64,000 nucleotides of DNA from positions 1-64,000 of the forward strand of contig JANNXJ010000050.1 in NCBI GenBank assembly GCA_031409515.1, in the 5' to 3' direction. This document shows positions 16,814-25,092 of this stretch, in pieces (the first letter of the stretch is position 1; each line of letters opens with the position of its first letter). A model generated the notes under the pieces. That model worked only from the letters and a program-made list of their open reading frames with translations. It made no database searches and had not been told where the DNA came from. The position numbers and the translations under genes were made by a program. Source of the stretch: SHZI01 sp031409515 (GTDB lineage Bacteria > Pseudomonadota > Gammaproteobacteria > Steroidobacterales > GCA-2729495).

Positions 16814-17970
16814 CTCTCCTATCTCAGTCCAGGCGGGGACCGCTGGATTTCTCCAGACTTGCTGCCACCGGAGTTCGAGGTCTGCAGCCCTACGTACCGG
16901 GCAAGCCCATTGCGGAACTGGAACGCGAGTACGGCGTTAGTGACGTACTGAAGCTGGCGTCCAACGAGAATCCCCTTGGGCCCCCGGAAGAAAGTCTTGA
17001 GGCGATTCGGGCTGCCCTTGGTGGGGTGGCTCTGTACCCCGATGGGGCGTGCTATGAGATCAAGCGAGCGTTGGCGGCCAAGCTTTCCACCTCCCCTGAG
17101 TGCATCACTCTGGGCAATGGGTCCAACGAGGTCTTGTCGGTCATAGCGGAGACGTTCCTCGCTCCCGGTGACGAGGCGGTTTACTCGGAGTTCGGTTTTG
17201 TCGTCTATGCCCTGGCGGTCCAGGCCACGGGGGCCACACCACGTGTCGCACCCGCCAACGGCGAGCAGGATAACCAGCCCCTTGGCCATTCTCTGCAGGC
17301 GTTCAGTTCACTGATTAACGCCCGAACCAGGCTGGTGTTCATAGCCAACCCCAATAACCCTACCGGGACCTGGCTTGAACCCGCAGTTCTTCGGGGCTTC
17401 ATCGGTAGTCTCCCGGACCATGTGCTGGTCGTGGTCGATGAGGCGTACCGGGAGTACATGCACCCAGACAGCTGCCCGGACACGCTGGACTGGCTAGCCG
17501 AGTTTCCTAACCTCATTATCTGTCGCACCTTTTCCAAACTGTACGGTCTCGCTGGCCTGCGCGTTGGTTATGCCATCAGTCATCCGGATGTGGCTGAGCT
17601 TCTGAACCGGGTCCGGCAGCCCTTCAACGTGAACGCATTGGCGCAGGTGGCCGCGATAGCGGCTCTCGACGCCACGGACCATGTGCGCAGGTCCCAGGAC
17701 CTGAACCGGGCTGGCGTGGCTCAGCTGCAAGCCGGCCTGGGCGGGTTGGGCTGGTCGGTGCCGGCGTCAGCGGGCAATTTTGTACTGGCCGATACGGGCG
17801 GACCGGCTGCACCCTGGAACGAGGGCCTGCTGCAGGCGGGGATCATCGTTCGACCCGTCGCCAGCTATGGCCTGCCGCGGCATCTGCGCATCACGGTGGG
17901 CTTGCCCGAGCAGAACGAGCGGCTGCTCCAGGTATTGAGAATGCTCCGCGAGAGGGGGGTGGGAGCCTGA
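16810..17970 (+). CDS. hisC: HisC-type aminotransferase, aromatic-cluster copy
   Basis: A class I/II PLP aminotransferase of the histidinol-phosphate aminotransferase family, 386 residues if it starts at 16810. The core runs from LQPYVPGKPIAELEREYG through NENPLGPP, FIANPNNPTG and the PLP lysine K243 in TFSKLYGLAGLRVGYA. It is the second hisC in the window; its place between pheA and aroA suggests aromatic (phenylalanine/tyrosine) transamination in addition to, or instead of, histidine synthesis. No ATG, GTG or TTG lies between the pheA stop and the conserved core in this frame; the best start is a CTG overlapping the pheA stop (CTGA) with GAAGG 7 nt upstream. The 3' stop overlaps the aroA start (TGATG). 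Confidence 0.88.
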   Translation: MTLLSQSRRGPLDFSRLAATGVRGLQPYVPGKPIAELEREYGVSDVLKLASNENPLGPPEESLEAIRAALGGVALYPDGACYEIKRALAAKLSTSPECITLGNGSNEVLSVIAETFLAPGDEAVYSEFGFVVYALAVQATGATPRVAPANGEQDNQPLGHSLQAFSSLINARTRLVFIANPNNPTGTWLEPAVLRGFIGSLPDHVLVVVDEAYREYMHPDSCPDTLDWLAEFPNLIICRTFSKLYGLAGLRVGYAISHPDVAELLNRVRQPFNVNALAQVAAIAALDATDHVRRSQDLNRAGVAQLQAGLGGLGWSVPASAGNFVLADTGGPAAPWNEGLLQAGIIVRPVASYGLPRHLRITVGLPEQNERLLQVLRMLRERGVGA

Positions 17971-19289
17971 TGCCGACGAACTCCCAGCGATTTCTGGTGC
18001 AGCCCTCGACCCGCGTTGAGGGTTCCCTGCGCGTCCCGGGCGACAAGTCGATCTCGCACCGGGCCCTGATGCTCGGTGCAATTGCCGCGGGTACCAGCCA
18101 CGTTACCGGGTTCTTGCCGGGTGAGGACTGCCTGGCGACGCTGGCGGCCCTGCGGAGTCTGGGTATCGAAATTCATCAGAGGGACGCGACGACCATTGAT
18201 GTGGTGGGGCAGGGCATGCACGGGATTGTCCAAGCCAGTCACGGGCTGGACATGGGTAACTCGGGCACGGCCATGCGGCTTTTCATGGGTCTGCTGGCAG
18301 CCCAGCCGTTTGCATCGGAGTTAACAGGCGACGAGTCGCTCAGCAAACGGCCCATGGAGCGAGTCGCCAAGCCACTGCGCCAGATGGGGGCAGACGTCCA
18401 GACGCTGAATGGTCTACCCCCGGTCCGGATCCGAGGCGGCGCCGATCTGCGCGGTATCCGGTTTGAGATGCCGGTGGCCAGTGCGCAAGTGAAATCCGCA
18501 GTGCTCCTGGCTGGACTCTACGCCGCAGGCGAGACCACAGTGACCGAGCCGGCGGTGACGCGTGATCATACGGAGCGGATGCTGACGCGCCTTGGTTATC
18601 CGGTGCGCCGGGCAGGTCCGTTCGTCACGGTGGCGGGCGGAGGCAAGCTTTCTGCAGCCCGGATCGACGTGCCGGGGGATCTATCCTCGGCGGCGTTTAT
18701 GGTGCTGGCCGGTTGTCTCGCAACCAGCGGGGAACTGGTTATTGAGGGTGTGGGGCTGAACCCATCCCGCACCGGCGTACTCCGCATCCTCCAGATGATG
18801 GGTGCCAGGCTCCGGGTCGAGATGGCCATCGATGATGGCGGCGAGCCGGTAGGTCGAGTAGTCATTGCTCCCAGCCGTCTTCGGGGCGTCGAGATTCCGA
18901 CCGAACTTGTGCCTCTGGCGATCGATGAGTTTCCAGTGATTTTCGTGGCGGCGGCGTTGGCCGAGGGTGAAACGGTCATTCATGGCGCCGAGGAGTTGCG
19001 GCACAAGGAGAGCGACCGGATTCGCGTTATGGCTGACGGCCTCCGTGCACTCGGAGTCGATGTCGCGGAGTTACCCGACGGCGCCCGAATCCGCGGCGGC
19101 CAGCTTCGGGGGGGTGTCATCGACAGCGGCGGTGATCATCGCGTAGCGATGGCCTTTGCCGTTGGTGCTTCCCGGGCCCTGGGTCCCGTAAAGATCCTCA
19201 ATACCGCCAACGTGGCGACCTCCTATCCGGGTTTCGTTACTCAGGCCCGCGGGATTGGCCTCGACATCGAGGCTGGTCCCGATGAGTGA
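17970..19289 (+). CDS. aroA: 3-phosphoshikimate 1-carboxyvinyltransferase (EPSP synthase)
   Basis: A 439-residue EPSP synthase joining shikimate 3-phosphate and PEP. The signatures LRVPGDKSISHRALMLGAIA (residues ~15-34), MGNSGTAMRLFMGLL and the lysine/arginine rich HKESDRIRVMADGLRALG are intact. The Gly-96-equivalent motif is NSGTAMR, as in ordinary glyphosate-sensitive or class II-like enzymes; sensitivity cannot be judged. In some gammaproteobacteria tyrA precedes or is fused to aroA here; in this window no prephenate dehydrogenase is present. The stop overlaps the cmk start by 8 bp. Confidence 0.95.
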   Translation: MPTNSQRFLVQPSTRVEGSLRVPGDKSISHRALMLGAIAAGTSHVTGFLPGEDCLATLAALRSLGIEIHQRDATTIDVVGQGMHGIVQASHGLDMGNSGTAMRLFMGLLAAQPFASELTGDESLSKRPMERVAKPLRQMGADVQTLNGLPPVRIRGGADLRGIRFEMPVASAQVKSAVLLAGLYAAGETTVTEPAVTRDHTERMLTRLGYPVRRAGPFVTVAGGGKLSAARIDVPGDLSSAAFMVLAGCLATSGELVIEGVGLNPSRTGVLRILQMMGARLRVEMAIDDGGEPVGRVVIAPSRLRGVEIPTELVPLAIDEFPVIFVAAALAEGETVIHGAEELRHKESDRIRVMADGLRALGVDVAELPDGARIRGGQLRGGVIDSGGDHRVAMAFAVGASRALGPVKILNTANVATSYPGFVTQARGIGLDIEAGPDE

Positions 19290-19977
19290 GGCCGGGCTGA
19301 CCCGGCCACCACCGGTACTGGCCATTGACGGACCGGGCGGGGCAGGGAAGGGTACGGTCAGCCGTCTGGTTGCAGGCCGACTCGGCTGGCATTTGCTCGA
19401 TAGCGGGGCCCTGTATCGCCTGGTGGCTCTGGATGCCCGGCAGCGGGGCCTGGGTTTCGAGGCGGAGCAGGCTCTGGCCGAGTTGGCTGCCCACCTGGAC
19501 GCCCAGTTTCAGAGCCAGGGCGACCAGACGCGCATCCTGTTAAACGGCCTGGATGTCACGGAAGCCATCCGTTCCGAGGCGGCGGGCGATGGCGCCTCCC
19601 GCGTGGCGGCGGTGCCGGGAGTCCGCCGAAGCCTGGTTGAGCGCCAGCGGCAGTTCCGCCAGCCCCCAGGCCTGGTGGCGGATGGCCGCGATATGGGCGG
19701 GGTCATCTTTCCCGATGCTGCTCTCAAGGTGTTCCTCACGGCCAGCCTGGAGGAACGGGCCCTGAGGCGTCATAAGCAGTTGAAGGACAAGGGTATTGAT
19801 GTTAGCCTCTCCGCCCTTTCCAGGGACATGGTGGAACGTGACCGAAGAGATTCGGCCCGGGCCATTGCGCCGCTAAAGGCCTGCGACGACGCACGGATTC
19901 TGGATACGACGGGCATGGATGTGCCTGCAGTGGTAGCCATCGTCCTGGCGTGGGTAGCGGAACGAGTCGTGCCTTGA
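19282..19977 (+). CDS. cmk: Cytidylate kinase
   Basis: A 231-residue CMP kinase with P-loop GPGGAGKGT (residues 17-25), the DSGALYRLVAL motif, DGRDMGGVIFPDA (the family D-G-R-D motif) and the lid ERALRRHKQL with RRDSARAIAPLKACDDARILDT. I chose the ATG at 19282, overlapping the aroA stop by 8 bp; an earlier GTG would add nine residues inside aroA. cmk upstream of rpsA is the standard proteobacterial order. Confidence 0.95.
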   Translation: MSEAGLTRPPPVLAIDGPGGAGKGTVSRLVAGRLGWHLLDSGALYRLVALDARQRGLGFEAEQALAELAAHLDAQFQSQGDQTRILLNGLDVTEAIRSEAAGDGASRVAAVPGVRRSLVERQRQFRQPPGLVADGRDMGGVIFPDAALKVFLTASLEERALRRHKQLKDKGIDVSLSALSRDMVERDRRDSARAIAPLKACDDARILDTTGMDVPAVVAIVLAWVAERVVP

Positions 19978-20103
19978 GTGCCTTTTGATCGTCTATAGCC
20001 GAAAGAATGAGCGACTGGGTCCGGTGACGCACATGGCGTTTATCGGGTTTTTTTCTGAAACCGCTGCCCCTACGAACTGGGTTAGCACACTTAAACCATA
20101 GGT

Positions 20104-20117
20104 CCGCCCCAGGGCGG
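20104..20117 (+). promoter_or_regulatory. Hairpin in the rpsA translation initiation region
   Basis: CCGCCC and GGGCGG form a 6-bp stem with a 2-nt loop ending 12 nt before the rpsA ATG. The only purine-rich candidate for a Shine-Dalgarno (GGGCGG) is inside this stem. E. coli rpsA also lacks a strong SD, and its leader hairpins are targets of S1 autoregulation, so a similar role is inferred. Confidence 0.4.
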
Positions 20118-20129
20118 TAATCAACACAA

Positions 20130-21815
20130 ATGACGGATAATTTCGCCGAACTCTTCGAGCAAAGTCTCGCCAATACACGGATCAAGCCCGGCACCATCCT
20201 GATGGGGCTGGTGATCGAAGTTTCCTCCGAGGCCGTAGTTGTCAGCGCCGGCCTGAAGTCTGAAGCCGTCATCCCGGCCAGCCAGTTCAAGAATGAACGT
20301 GGCGAACTCGAGGTCAAGGTTGGTGACCACGTCGAAGTCGCTCTCGACTCCGTGGAAGATGGCTTTGGAGAAACCAAACTGTCCCGGGAACGCGCCAAGC
20401 GCGTCCGCACCTGGGAGGCACTTGAAGATGCCTTCGAGCACAGCAAGATCGTCAAGGGCATCATTAATGGACGGGTCAAGGGCGGGTTTACCGTTGACAT
20501 CGAGTTCGTCCGGGCCTTTCTTCCCGGCTCACTCGTCGATGTGCGGCCAGTGCGTGACCCCTCTTACCTGGAAGGTAAAGAGCTCGAGTTCAAAGTCATC
20601 AAGCTGGATCGTCGACGAAACAACGTCGTCGTCTCCCGCAGGGCGGTCGTTGAGGCCGAGTACAGTCAGGAACGGGAAGCGTTGCTGGCCAATCTGCAGG
20701 AAGGCTCTACCGTCAAGGGCGTCGTCAAGAACCTTACGGACTACGGCGCATTCGTCGATCTCGGTGGCATTGACGGTCTCCTGCATATCACTGACATGGC
20801 GTGGAAGCGCGTCAAGCACCCATCAGAAGTTGTCACCGTGGGTGATGAGATTGAGGTCAAGATTCTGCGTTTTGACCGGGAGAAGAATCGCGTTTCCCTC
20901 GGCATGAAGCAGTTGGGTTCTGATCCCTGGGAGGCCATCTCCAGGCGGTATCCCCCCACGACGCGTCTGTTCGGCAAGGTCACCAATATTGCCGACTATG
21001 GCTGTTTTGTGGAGATCGAGGAGGGCGTCGAGGGCCTTGTGCACGTTTCTGAGATGGACTGGACCAACAAGAACGTCAGTCCCGCAAAGGTCGTGCAGAT
21101 TGGTGATGAAGTGGAAGTAATGGTGCTCGATATCGACGAAGAGCGCCGCCGTATTTCGCTTGGCATAAAGCAGTGCAAGACCAATCCCTGGTCGGATTTT
21201 GCGACCGGTTACAACAAGGGTGACAAGGTCTCCGGAAAGATCAAGTCCATTACTGACTTCGGCATATTCATCGGCTTGCCCGGTGGTATCGATGGCCTTG
21301 TGCACCTCTCCGACATCTCCTGGGATGTGCCTGGCGAGGAGGCAGTCCGAAACTACAAGAAGGGTGAAGACGTCGATACCGTAGTTCTGGCGATCGATCC
21401 GGAGCGGGAGCGAATTTCACTCGGGGTCAAGCAGCTCGATCAGGATCCCTTCTCCAAGTTCCTGGCGGACAACCCCAAGGGCTCCATCATGAAGGGCATC
21501 ATCTCGGAAGTGGATGCGCGTGGCGCTGTCGTGGATCTGGAAGGCGGAATCAAGGGCCAGCTCAGGGCCAGTGAACTCTCCCGGGATCGGGTCGAGGATG
21601 CACGCACCCTCCTCAAGGTCGGCGACGAAGTGGAGGCCCGGTTTACCGGTCTTGATCGCAAGACCCGCGTGGTGTCCCTCTCGATCAAAGCCAAGGACGC
21701 CCATGAAGAAGCCCAGGCGATGGAGAGCTATCGCAGTGACAGCTCATCGGGCAGTACCGCCACTACTCTGGGCGAACTCCTGAAAGAGCAGATCTCCAAG
21801 GCTAGCGACTCCTGA
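20130..21815 (+). CDS. rpsA: 30S ribosomal protein S1
   Basis: A 561-residue S1 with six OB-fold S1 repeats, the usual gammaproteobacterial size (557 in E. coli). Repeats are evident from the recurring G-x-V-x-x-I-x-x-x-G-x-F-V-x-L/I patterns (for example VKNLTDYGAFVDLGGIDGLL and SITDFGIFIGLPGGIDGLVH) and the paired FDREKNRVSLGMKQL-like ends. S1 unwinds and docks mRNA on the 30S subunit. It is located between cmk and ihfB, the standard order. Confidence 0.97.
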   Translation: MTDNFAELFEQSLANTRIKPGTILMGLVIEVSSEAVVVSAGLKSEAVIPASQFKNERGELEVKVGDHVEVALDSVEDGFGETKLSRERAKRVRTWEALEDAFEHSKIVKGIINGRVKGGFTVDIEFVRAFLPGSLVDVRPVRDPSYLEGKELEFKVIKLDRRRNNVVVSRRAVVEAEYSQEREALLANLQEGSTVKGVVKNLTDYGAFVDLGGIDGLLHITDMAWKRVKHPSEVVTVGDEIEVKILRFDREKNRVSLGMKQLGSDPWEAISRRYPPTTRLFGKVTNIADYGCFVEIEEGVEGLVHVSEMDWTNKNVSPAKVVQIGDEVEVMVLDIDEERRRISLGIKQCKTNPWSDFATGYNKGDKVSGKIKSITDFGIFIGLPGGIDGLVHLSDISWDVPGEEAVRNYKKGEDVDTVVLAIDPERERISLGVKQLDQDPFSKFLADNPKGSIMKGIISEVDARGAVVDLEGGIKGQLRASELSRDRVEDARTLLKVGDEVEARFTGLDRKTRVVSLSIKAKDAHEEAQAMESYRSDSSSGSTATTLGELLKEQISKASDS

Positions 21816-21868
21816 CTTCGGTCGCCGCAGTAAGGGGTTGACCGGGGACGTTTGATGGGGACGCAGCG

Positions 21869-22171
21869 ATGACGAAGTCGGAATTGATCGAGGTTCTGGC
21901 CCGTAAGCAGAAGCACCTTCCAACCAAGGACGTTGAGTTGGCAGTTAAGCATCTGCTGGATCTCATGAGCGATGCGCTGGCCGGTGGCCAGCGCATCGAG
22001 ATTCGTGGTTTTGGCAGTTTCTCACTGCACTTCAGGCCGCCCCGCATGGGGCGCAATCCCAAGACCGGGGATGCCGTAGCGCTTGCCGGGAAGCATGTCC
22101 CGCACTTCAAGCCCGGTAAGGATCTCCGGGATCGGGTCAACGAGAACCGCCAGCTTCCGATCAAGGACTGA
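21869..22171 (+). CDS. ihfB: Integration host factor subunit beta
   Basis: A 100-residue HU/IHF-type DNA-bending protein. It has MTKSELIEVLARKQ, the dimer helices VKHLLDLMSDALAGGQRIEIRGFGSF and the DNA-intercalating arm with RNPKTGD (Pro in the arm tip). The RRPR-like GKHVPHFKPGKDLRDRVN tail is typical of the beta subunit. Its position after rpsA confirms ihfB; the alpha partner is encoded at 35377. The heterodimer bends specific sites in promoters, replication and recombination. Confidence 0.95.
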   Translation: MTKSELIEVLARKQKHLPTKDVELAVKHLLDLMSDALAGGQRIEIRGFGSFSLHFRPPRMGRNPKTGDAVALAGKHVPHFKPGKDLRDRVNENRQLPIKD

Positions 22172-22229
22172 TAACTCTGGCTTACGGGAGAATCCCGCAA
22201 CTCTCCTTCGGCCCCGTGGAGCCCGCCAG

Positions 22230-22526
22230 ATGATCCGCAGTTTGCTGGTTTCCATTCTTGTGCTGTTCTTCATTGGACTCGCCGCAGTTTTTGCAGCCTT
22301 GAATCCAGGTCGAGTGACGCTCGATTTTGCTTTTCTGGCAACTGACGTTGAGAAGTCACTTGCCATCATCGCCGCGGTCGCTTTCGGCTGGGTGTTCGGG
22401 ATCATCTGCGCCTTCTTTGGCATCCTCCGGCTGATGGCCCAGCGGCGGACCCTTCGGCGCGCTCTGCGACTCGCCGAGCAGGAGGTTCAGGCGCTCCGTA
22501 GCCTCCCGGTGCAGGATGCCGACTGA
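22230..22526 (+). CDS. lapA: Lipopolysaccharide assembly protein A
   Basis: A 98-residue inner-membrane protein of the LapA (YciS, DUF1049) family. Two membrane helices are clear: residues ~4-24 (LLVSILVLFFIGLAAVFAAL) and ~43-66 (AIIAAVAFGWVFGIICAFFG), followed by a basic cytoplasmic tail that looks coiled-coil (LRRALRLAEQEVQAL). The ATG at 22230 is chosen because the longer in-frame ORF runs antiparallel to family length inside ihfB. LapA works with LapB on LPS assembly and control of LpxC turnover. It overlaps lapB by 11 bp. Confidence 0.92.
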   Translation: MIRSLLVSILVLFFIGLAAVFAALNPGRVTLDFAFLATDVEKSLAIIAAVAFGWVFGIICAFFGILRLMAQRRTLRRALRLAEQEVQALRSLPVQDAD

Positions 22527-23694
22527 GTCCACCTTTCTCTTTGCTGGCCTGCTTTTCCTGGCCGCCGCGCTTGGCTATGTCTTTGCCCGGTTCGGGGATT
22601 CCGACGAGGAGGAGGAAGCAGAGCAGTCGGCCCGGACGAATTTCCTGCGTGGATTCCGCTACCTGCTCAATGAGGAGTCCGATCGGGCCGTAGACGTGTT
22701 CACGGGCGCTGGTGACCTGAGCGACGACGCTATGGAAACCCAGCTAGCTCTGGGCACCTTGTTCCGCCGTCGAGGAGAGGTCGACAGGGCCATCCGCCTC
22801 CACGAGGACCTGGTGGGCAGGGCCTCCAGTACCGTCGCTCAGCGGGAGGCAGCGTCCTTTGCTCTGGCTGAGGACTATCTTAGTGCCGGTCTGTTTGATC
22901 GCGCTGAAGCACTTCTTGTGCAGTTGCGCAGTTCAAGGGCGCACGGTATGGAGGCCCTGGGCCGACTGTTGCGGATCTGCGAGGTCACGAGCGACTGGGA
23001 CCGGGCTGTCGACCTTTGCGCTGAACTGAACCGGGCCGCGCCCGGGCGGGTCAGCCCCCCCCAGTTGGCCCACTACTACTGTGAACTCGCAGAGGTGGCG
23101 CGCCGGGACCAATTGCCCGACATAGCCGGCGAGATGGTCAGTCAGGCAGAGGCCAGTGAGCCCGGCAAGGTAAGAACGGCACTGATCCGGGCAGACCTGG
23201 ACACTGAATCGGGACGACCCGCCGAGGCGATCGCTACTCTGGCGCGGCTTGGCCAGGCCCACCCGGCACTACTCGGTGAGATCTTGCCCCGCCTTCTGGT
23301 CCTGTCGCCGGCCTTTAAGGGCAGCCCTGGCGTTGGTCAGGTCATTGATCAGCTGGCTGCGACACCAGAGGGCCTGCGTGGGATTGCGCTGGGAGTGATC
23401 AGGGACGCCCGGATTACCGATCCTCAGGCCGTACGGTACCTGGTTCAGTTTCTGGCGGGACAGCCTGCCTTAGGTGAGCTCCTGGCGCCCGGTGACGGCC
23501 AGTCCGGCCAGTCTCTGGCCAGGGTGCAGGCGCTCCGCCCACTGTTGCACAAGATACTGAGCGCCGGTGCCCGGTTCCAATGCAAGAACTGTGGCTATGG
23601 CAGTGCGGTTATGCACTGGCAGTGCCCGGGCTGTCGGTCATGGGACACAGTTCAGCCAGTTAACTCGATAGTGCTTGCGGGAATCCTCTCTTAG
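22516..23694 (+). CDS. lapB: Lipopolysaccharide assembly protein B
   Basis: A 392-residue LapB (YciM). An N-terminal membrane anchor (FLFAGLLFLAAALGYVFARF, residues ~6-25) is followed by an acidic linker, about nine TPR helix pairs, and a C-terminal rubredoxin-like metal site with C356-x-x-C359 and C370-x-x-C373. LapB recruits FtsH to degrade LpxC and so balances LPS against phospholipid. The overlap with lapA and the position after rpsA-ihfB match other gammaproteobacteria. Confidence 0.94.
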   Translation: MPTESTFLFAGLLFLAAALGYVFARFGDSDEEEEAEQSARTNFLRGFRYLLNEESDRAVDVFTGAGDLSDDAMETQLALGTLFRRRGEVDRAIRLHEDLVGRASSTVAQREAASFALAEDYLSAGLFDRAEALLVQLRSSRAHGMEALGRLLRICEVTSDWDRAVDLCAELNRAAPGRVSPPQLAHYYCELAEVARRDQLPDIAGEMVSQAEASEPGKVRTALIRADLDTESGRPAEAIATLARLGQAHPALLGEILPRLLVLSPAFKGSPGVGQVIDQLAATPEGLRGIALGVIRDARITDPQAVRYLVQFLAGQPALGELLAPGDGQSGQSLARVQALRPLLHKILSAGARFQCKNCGYGSAVMHWQCPGCRSWDTVQPVNSIVLAGILS

Positions 23695-23764
23695 GTCATT
23701 ACTGCATCAAGTCAGCGGAAACTCCGCTTCAATCGGAATGGCCTCTTTTCTTAGGATGAGCACG

Positions 23765-23781
23765 CTGTCAGCTACTGACAG
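23765..23781 (+). promoter_or_regulatory. Perfect inverted repeat upstream of the comEA-like gene
   Basis: CTGTCAG (23765-23771) and CTGACAG (23775-23781) are separated by CTA, a perfect 7-bp dyad, 35 nt before the GTG start at 23817. It has no following T tract, so it is either a regulator site or a 5' hairpin. Function is unknown. Confidence 0.45.
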
Positions 23782-23816
23782 ATGTGTCATCCGCAACGAA
23801 AGTAAAGGAGAGTCTC

Positions 23817-24098
23817 GTGCGCAGAATCATGTGCCTAAGCATACTGGGAATACTTCCCGCGCTCGTCAACGCAGGGCCGGTGGACATCAACACGGCCGAT
23901 GCCGCTACCATCGCCCAGGAACTCAATGGCGTGGGAGCGAGTCGCGCCAAGGCTATCGTCGAGTATCGGGAGAAGAACGGGCGGTTTGCTACACCGGAGG
24001 ACGTTCTCAAAGTCAGCGGGATCGGCCCTCAGGTGCTTAAGTTGAATCGCGACAACATCCGCACGGGGCAGCCTGCCAAGCCTGCAAGCAAGCCGTAA
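23817..24098 (+). CDS. ComEA-like helix-hairpin-helix DNA-binding protein
   Basis: A 93-residue secreted protein. A signal peptide (RRIMCLSILGILPALVNA) is followed by a ComEA-type double helix-hairpin-helix: VDINTADAATIAQELNGVGASRAKAIVEYR and FATPEDVLKVSGIGPQVLKLN. Such short periplasmic proteins bind DNA and, in competent bacteria, ratchet incoming DNA; whether this organism is competent is unknown. I chose the GTG at 23817, which has AAAGGAG in front; an upstream in-frame ATG (23784) lacks such a site and would lengthen the signal peptide. A strong hairpin follows the stop. Confidence 0.85.
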   Translation: MRRIMCLSILGILPALVNAGPVDINTADAATIAQELNGVGASRAKAIVEYREKNGRFATPEDVLKVSGIGPQVLKLNRDNIRTGQPAKPASKP

Positions 24099-24102
24099 CA
24101 GC

Positions 24103-24138
24103 AGCTGGACGACGTGGCGCCCACTGCGTCGTCCAGCT
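24103..24138. terminator. 12-bp perfect hairpin between comEA-like gene and galU
   Basis: AGCTGGACGACG (24103-24114) is exactly complementary to CGTCGTCCAGCT (24127-24138) around a 12-nt loop, beginning 4 bp after the comEA-like stop. No T tract follows on either strand, so it is either a U-less terminator, an mRNA stabiliser, or a leader element of galU. Confidence 0.5.
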
Positions 24139-24172
24139 CATCCGGGCACAGCATGCTCCCTTGGGATTCGCT

Positions 24173-25075
24173 ATGATGAAACCCTCTCGAAGCCAGTCCT
24201 CCGGAGCGTTCCGCATGCCGAGTCCCGTACGCACCGCCGTGTTTCCTGTCGCCGGGCGCGGCACTCGCTTTCTGCCGGCCACCAAGGCCATGCCCAAGGA
24301 AATGCTCCCGATTGTCGACAAGCCGCTCGTGCAGTACGCGGTTGAGGAGGCACTCGAGGCAGGGGTGACGCGTCTGGTTTTTGTTACCGGGAGCAGTAAG
24401 CGGGCGATCGAGGACCACTTTGATCGCGATCCCGAACTGGAGCGCGCCTTGAGTGTCGCGGGCAAGCAGGACCTCCTGGATGTCGTCAGGGCGATTCTCC
24501 CGGCAGGTGTTTCCTGTGTTTACATCCGGCAGGGCGAGCCTCTGGGCCTGGGTCATGCGGTTCTTTGTGCGCAGCCCGCCGTCGGTGACGAGCCTTTCTA
24601 TGTGCATCTGCCCGACGATCTGATCAAGGCCGATACTGGTTGCCTGACCCAGCTTCGCCGGCACCACGAGCAGCACCGGTCCAGCGTCCTAGCCGTTCAG
24701 GAGGTGCCTCAGGCCCGGACGCGGGACTACGGTATTGTTGCCGTCGACGAAGCTCACCAGTTGCGCCAGATCGTCGAAAAGCCCGCACCGGAGGTGGCAC
24801 CCTCGCGGCTGGCGGTTGTGGGGCGCTATCTGCTCACACCCGCGATTTTCGGCATACTCGAGTCGACGGGGCGGGGTGCGGGCGGGGAGATTCAGCTCAC
24901 GGACGGCATTGCCCGCTTGCTGCAGGTTGAGCCCGTCTACGCACTGCCGTTCACTGGGCGGCGCTACGATTGTGGCAGCAAGCTTGGGTACATCGAGGCG
25001 ACCGTGGACTACGCCCTCGCCGATGCAGCGCTTGCAGGCCCGCTACGGGCCCACCTGAGGACTCTTAGCTCATAA
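24173..25075 (+). CDS. galU: UTP--glucose-1-phosphate uridylyltransferase
   Basis: A 300-residue nucleotidyltransferase producing UDP-glucose for envelope polysaccharides. The nucleotide-binding loop VAGRGTRFLPATKAMPKEMLP and the catalytic FVTGSSKRAIEDHFDR, LGHAVLCAQP and VEKPAPE motifs are visible. The start is uncertain: ATG at 24173 (or 24176) adds an 18-residue tail before the conserved VRTAVFPVAGRGT; ATG at 24215 would start right at it. The usual GalU length (about 290-300) allows either. The neighbouring comEA-like gene is probably a separate transcript. Confidence 0.92.
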   Translation: MMKPSRSQSSGAFRMPSPVRTAVFPVAGRGTRFLPATKAMPKEMLPIVDKPLVQYAVEEALEAGVTRLVFVTGSSKRAIEDHFDRDPELERALSVAGKQDLLDVVRAILPAGVSCVYIRQGEPLGLGHAVLCAQPAVGDEPFYVHLPDDLIKADTGCLTQLRRHHEQHRSSVLAVQEVPQARTRDYGIVAVDEAHQLRQIVEKPAPEVAPSRLAVVGRYLLTPAIFGILESTGRGAGGEIQLTDGIARLLQVEPVYALPFTGRRYDCGSKLGYIEATVDYALADAALAGPLRAHLRTLSS

Positions 25076-25092
25076 GTCCACTTGCGTTGAAT

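Noticed and set aside
16681..17970. hisC starting at the GTG at 16681
   Set aside because: It would overlap pheA by 133 bp, add 43 residues unlike the HisC family, and has no SD support.
20041..20060. T-run near 20050 as a terminator after cmk
   Set aside because: The seven T residues are not preceded by a convincing GC-rich stem; cmk-rpsA may still have another signal, but I cannot support one.
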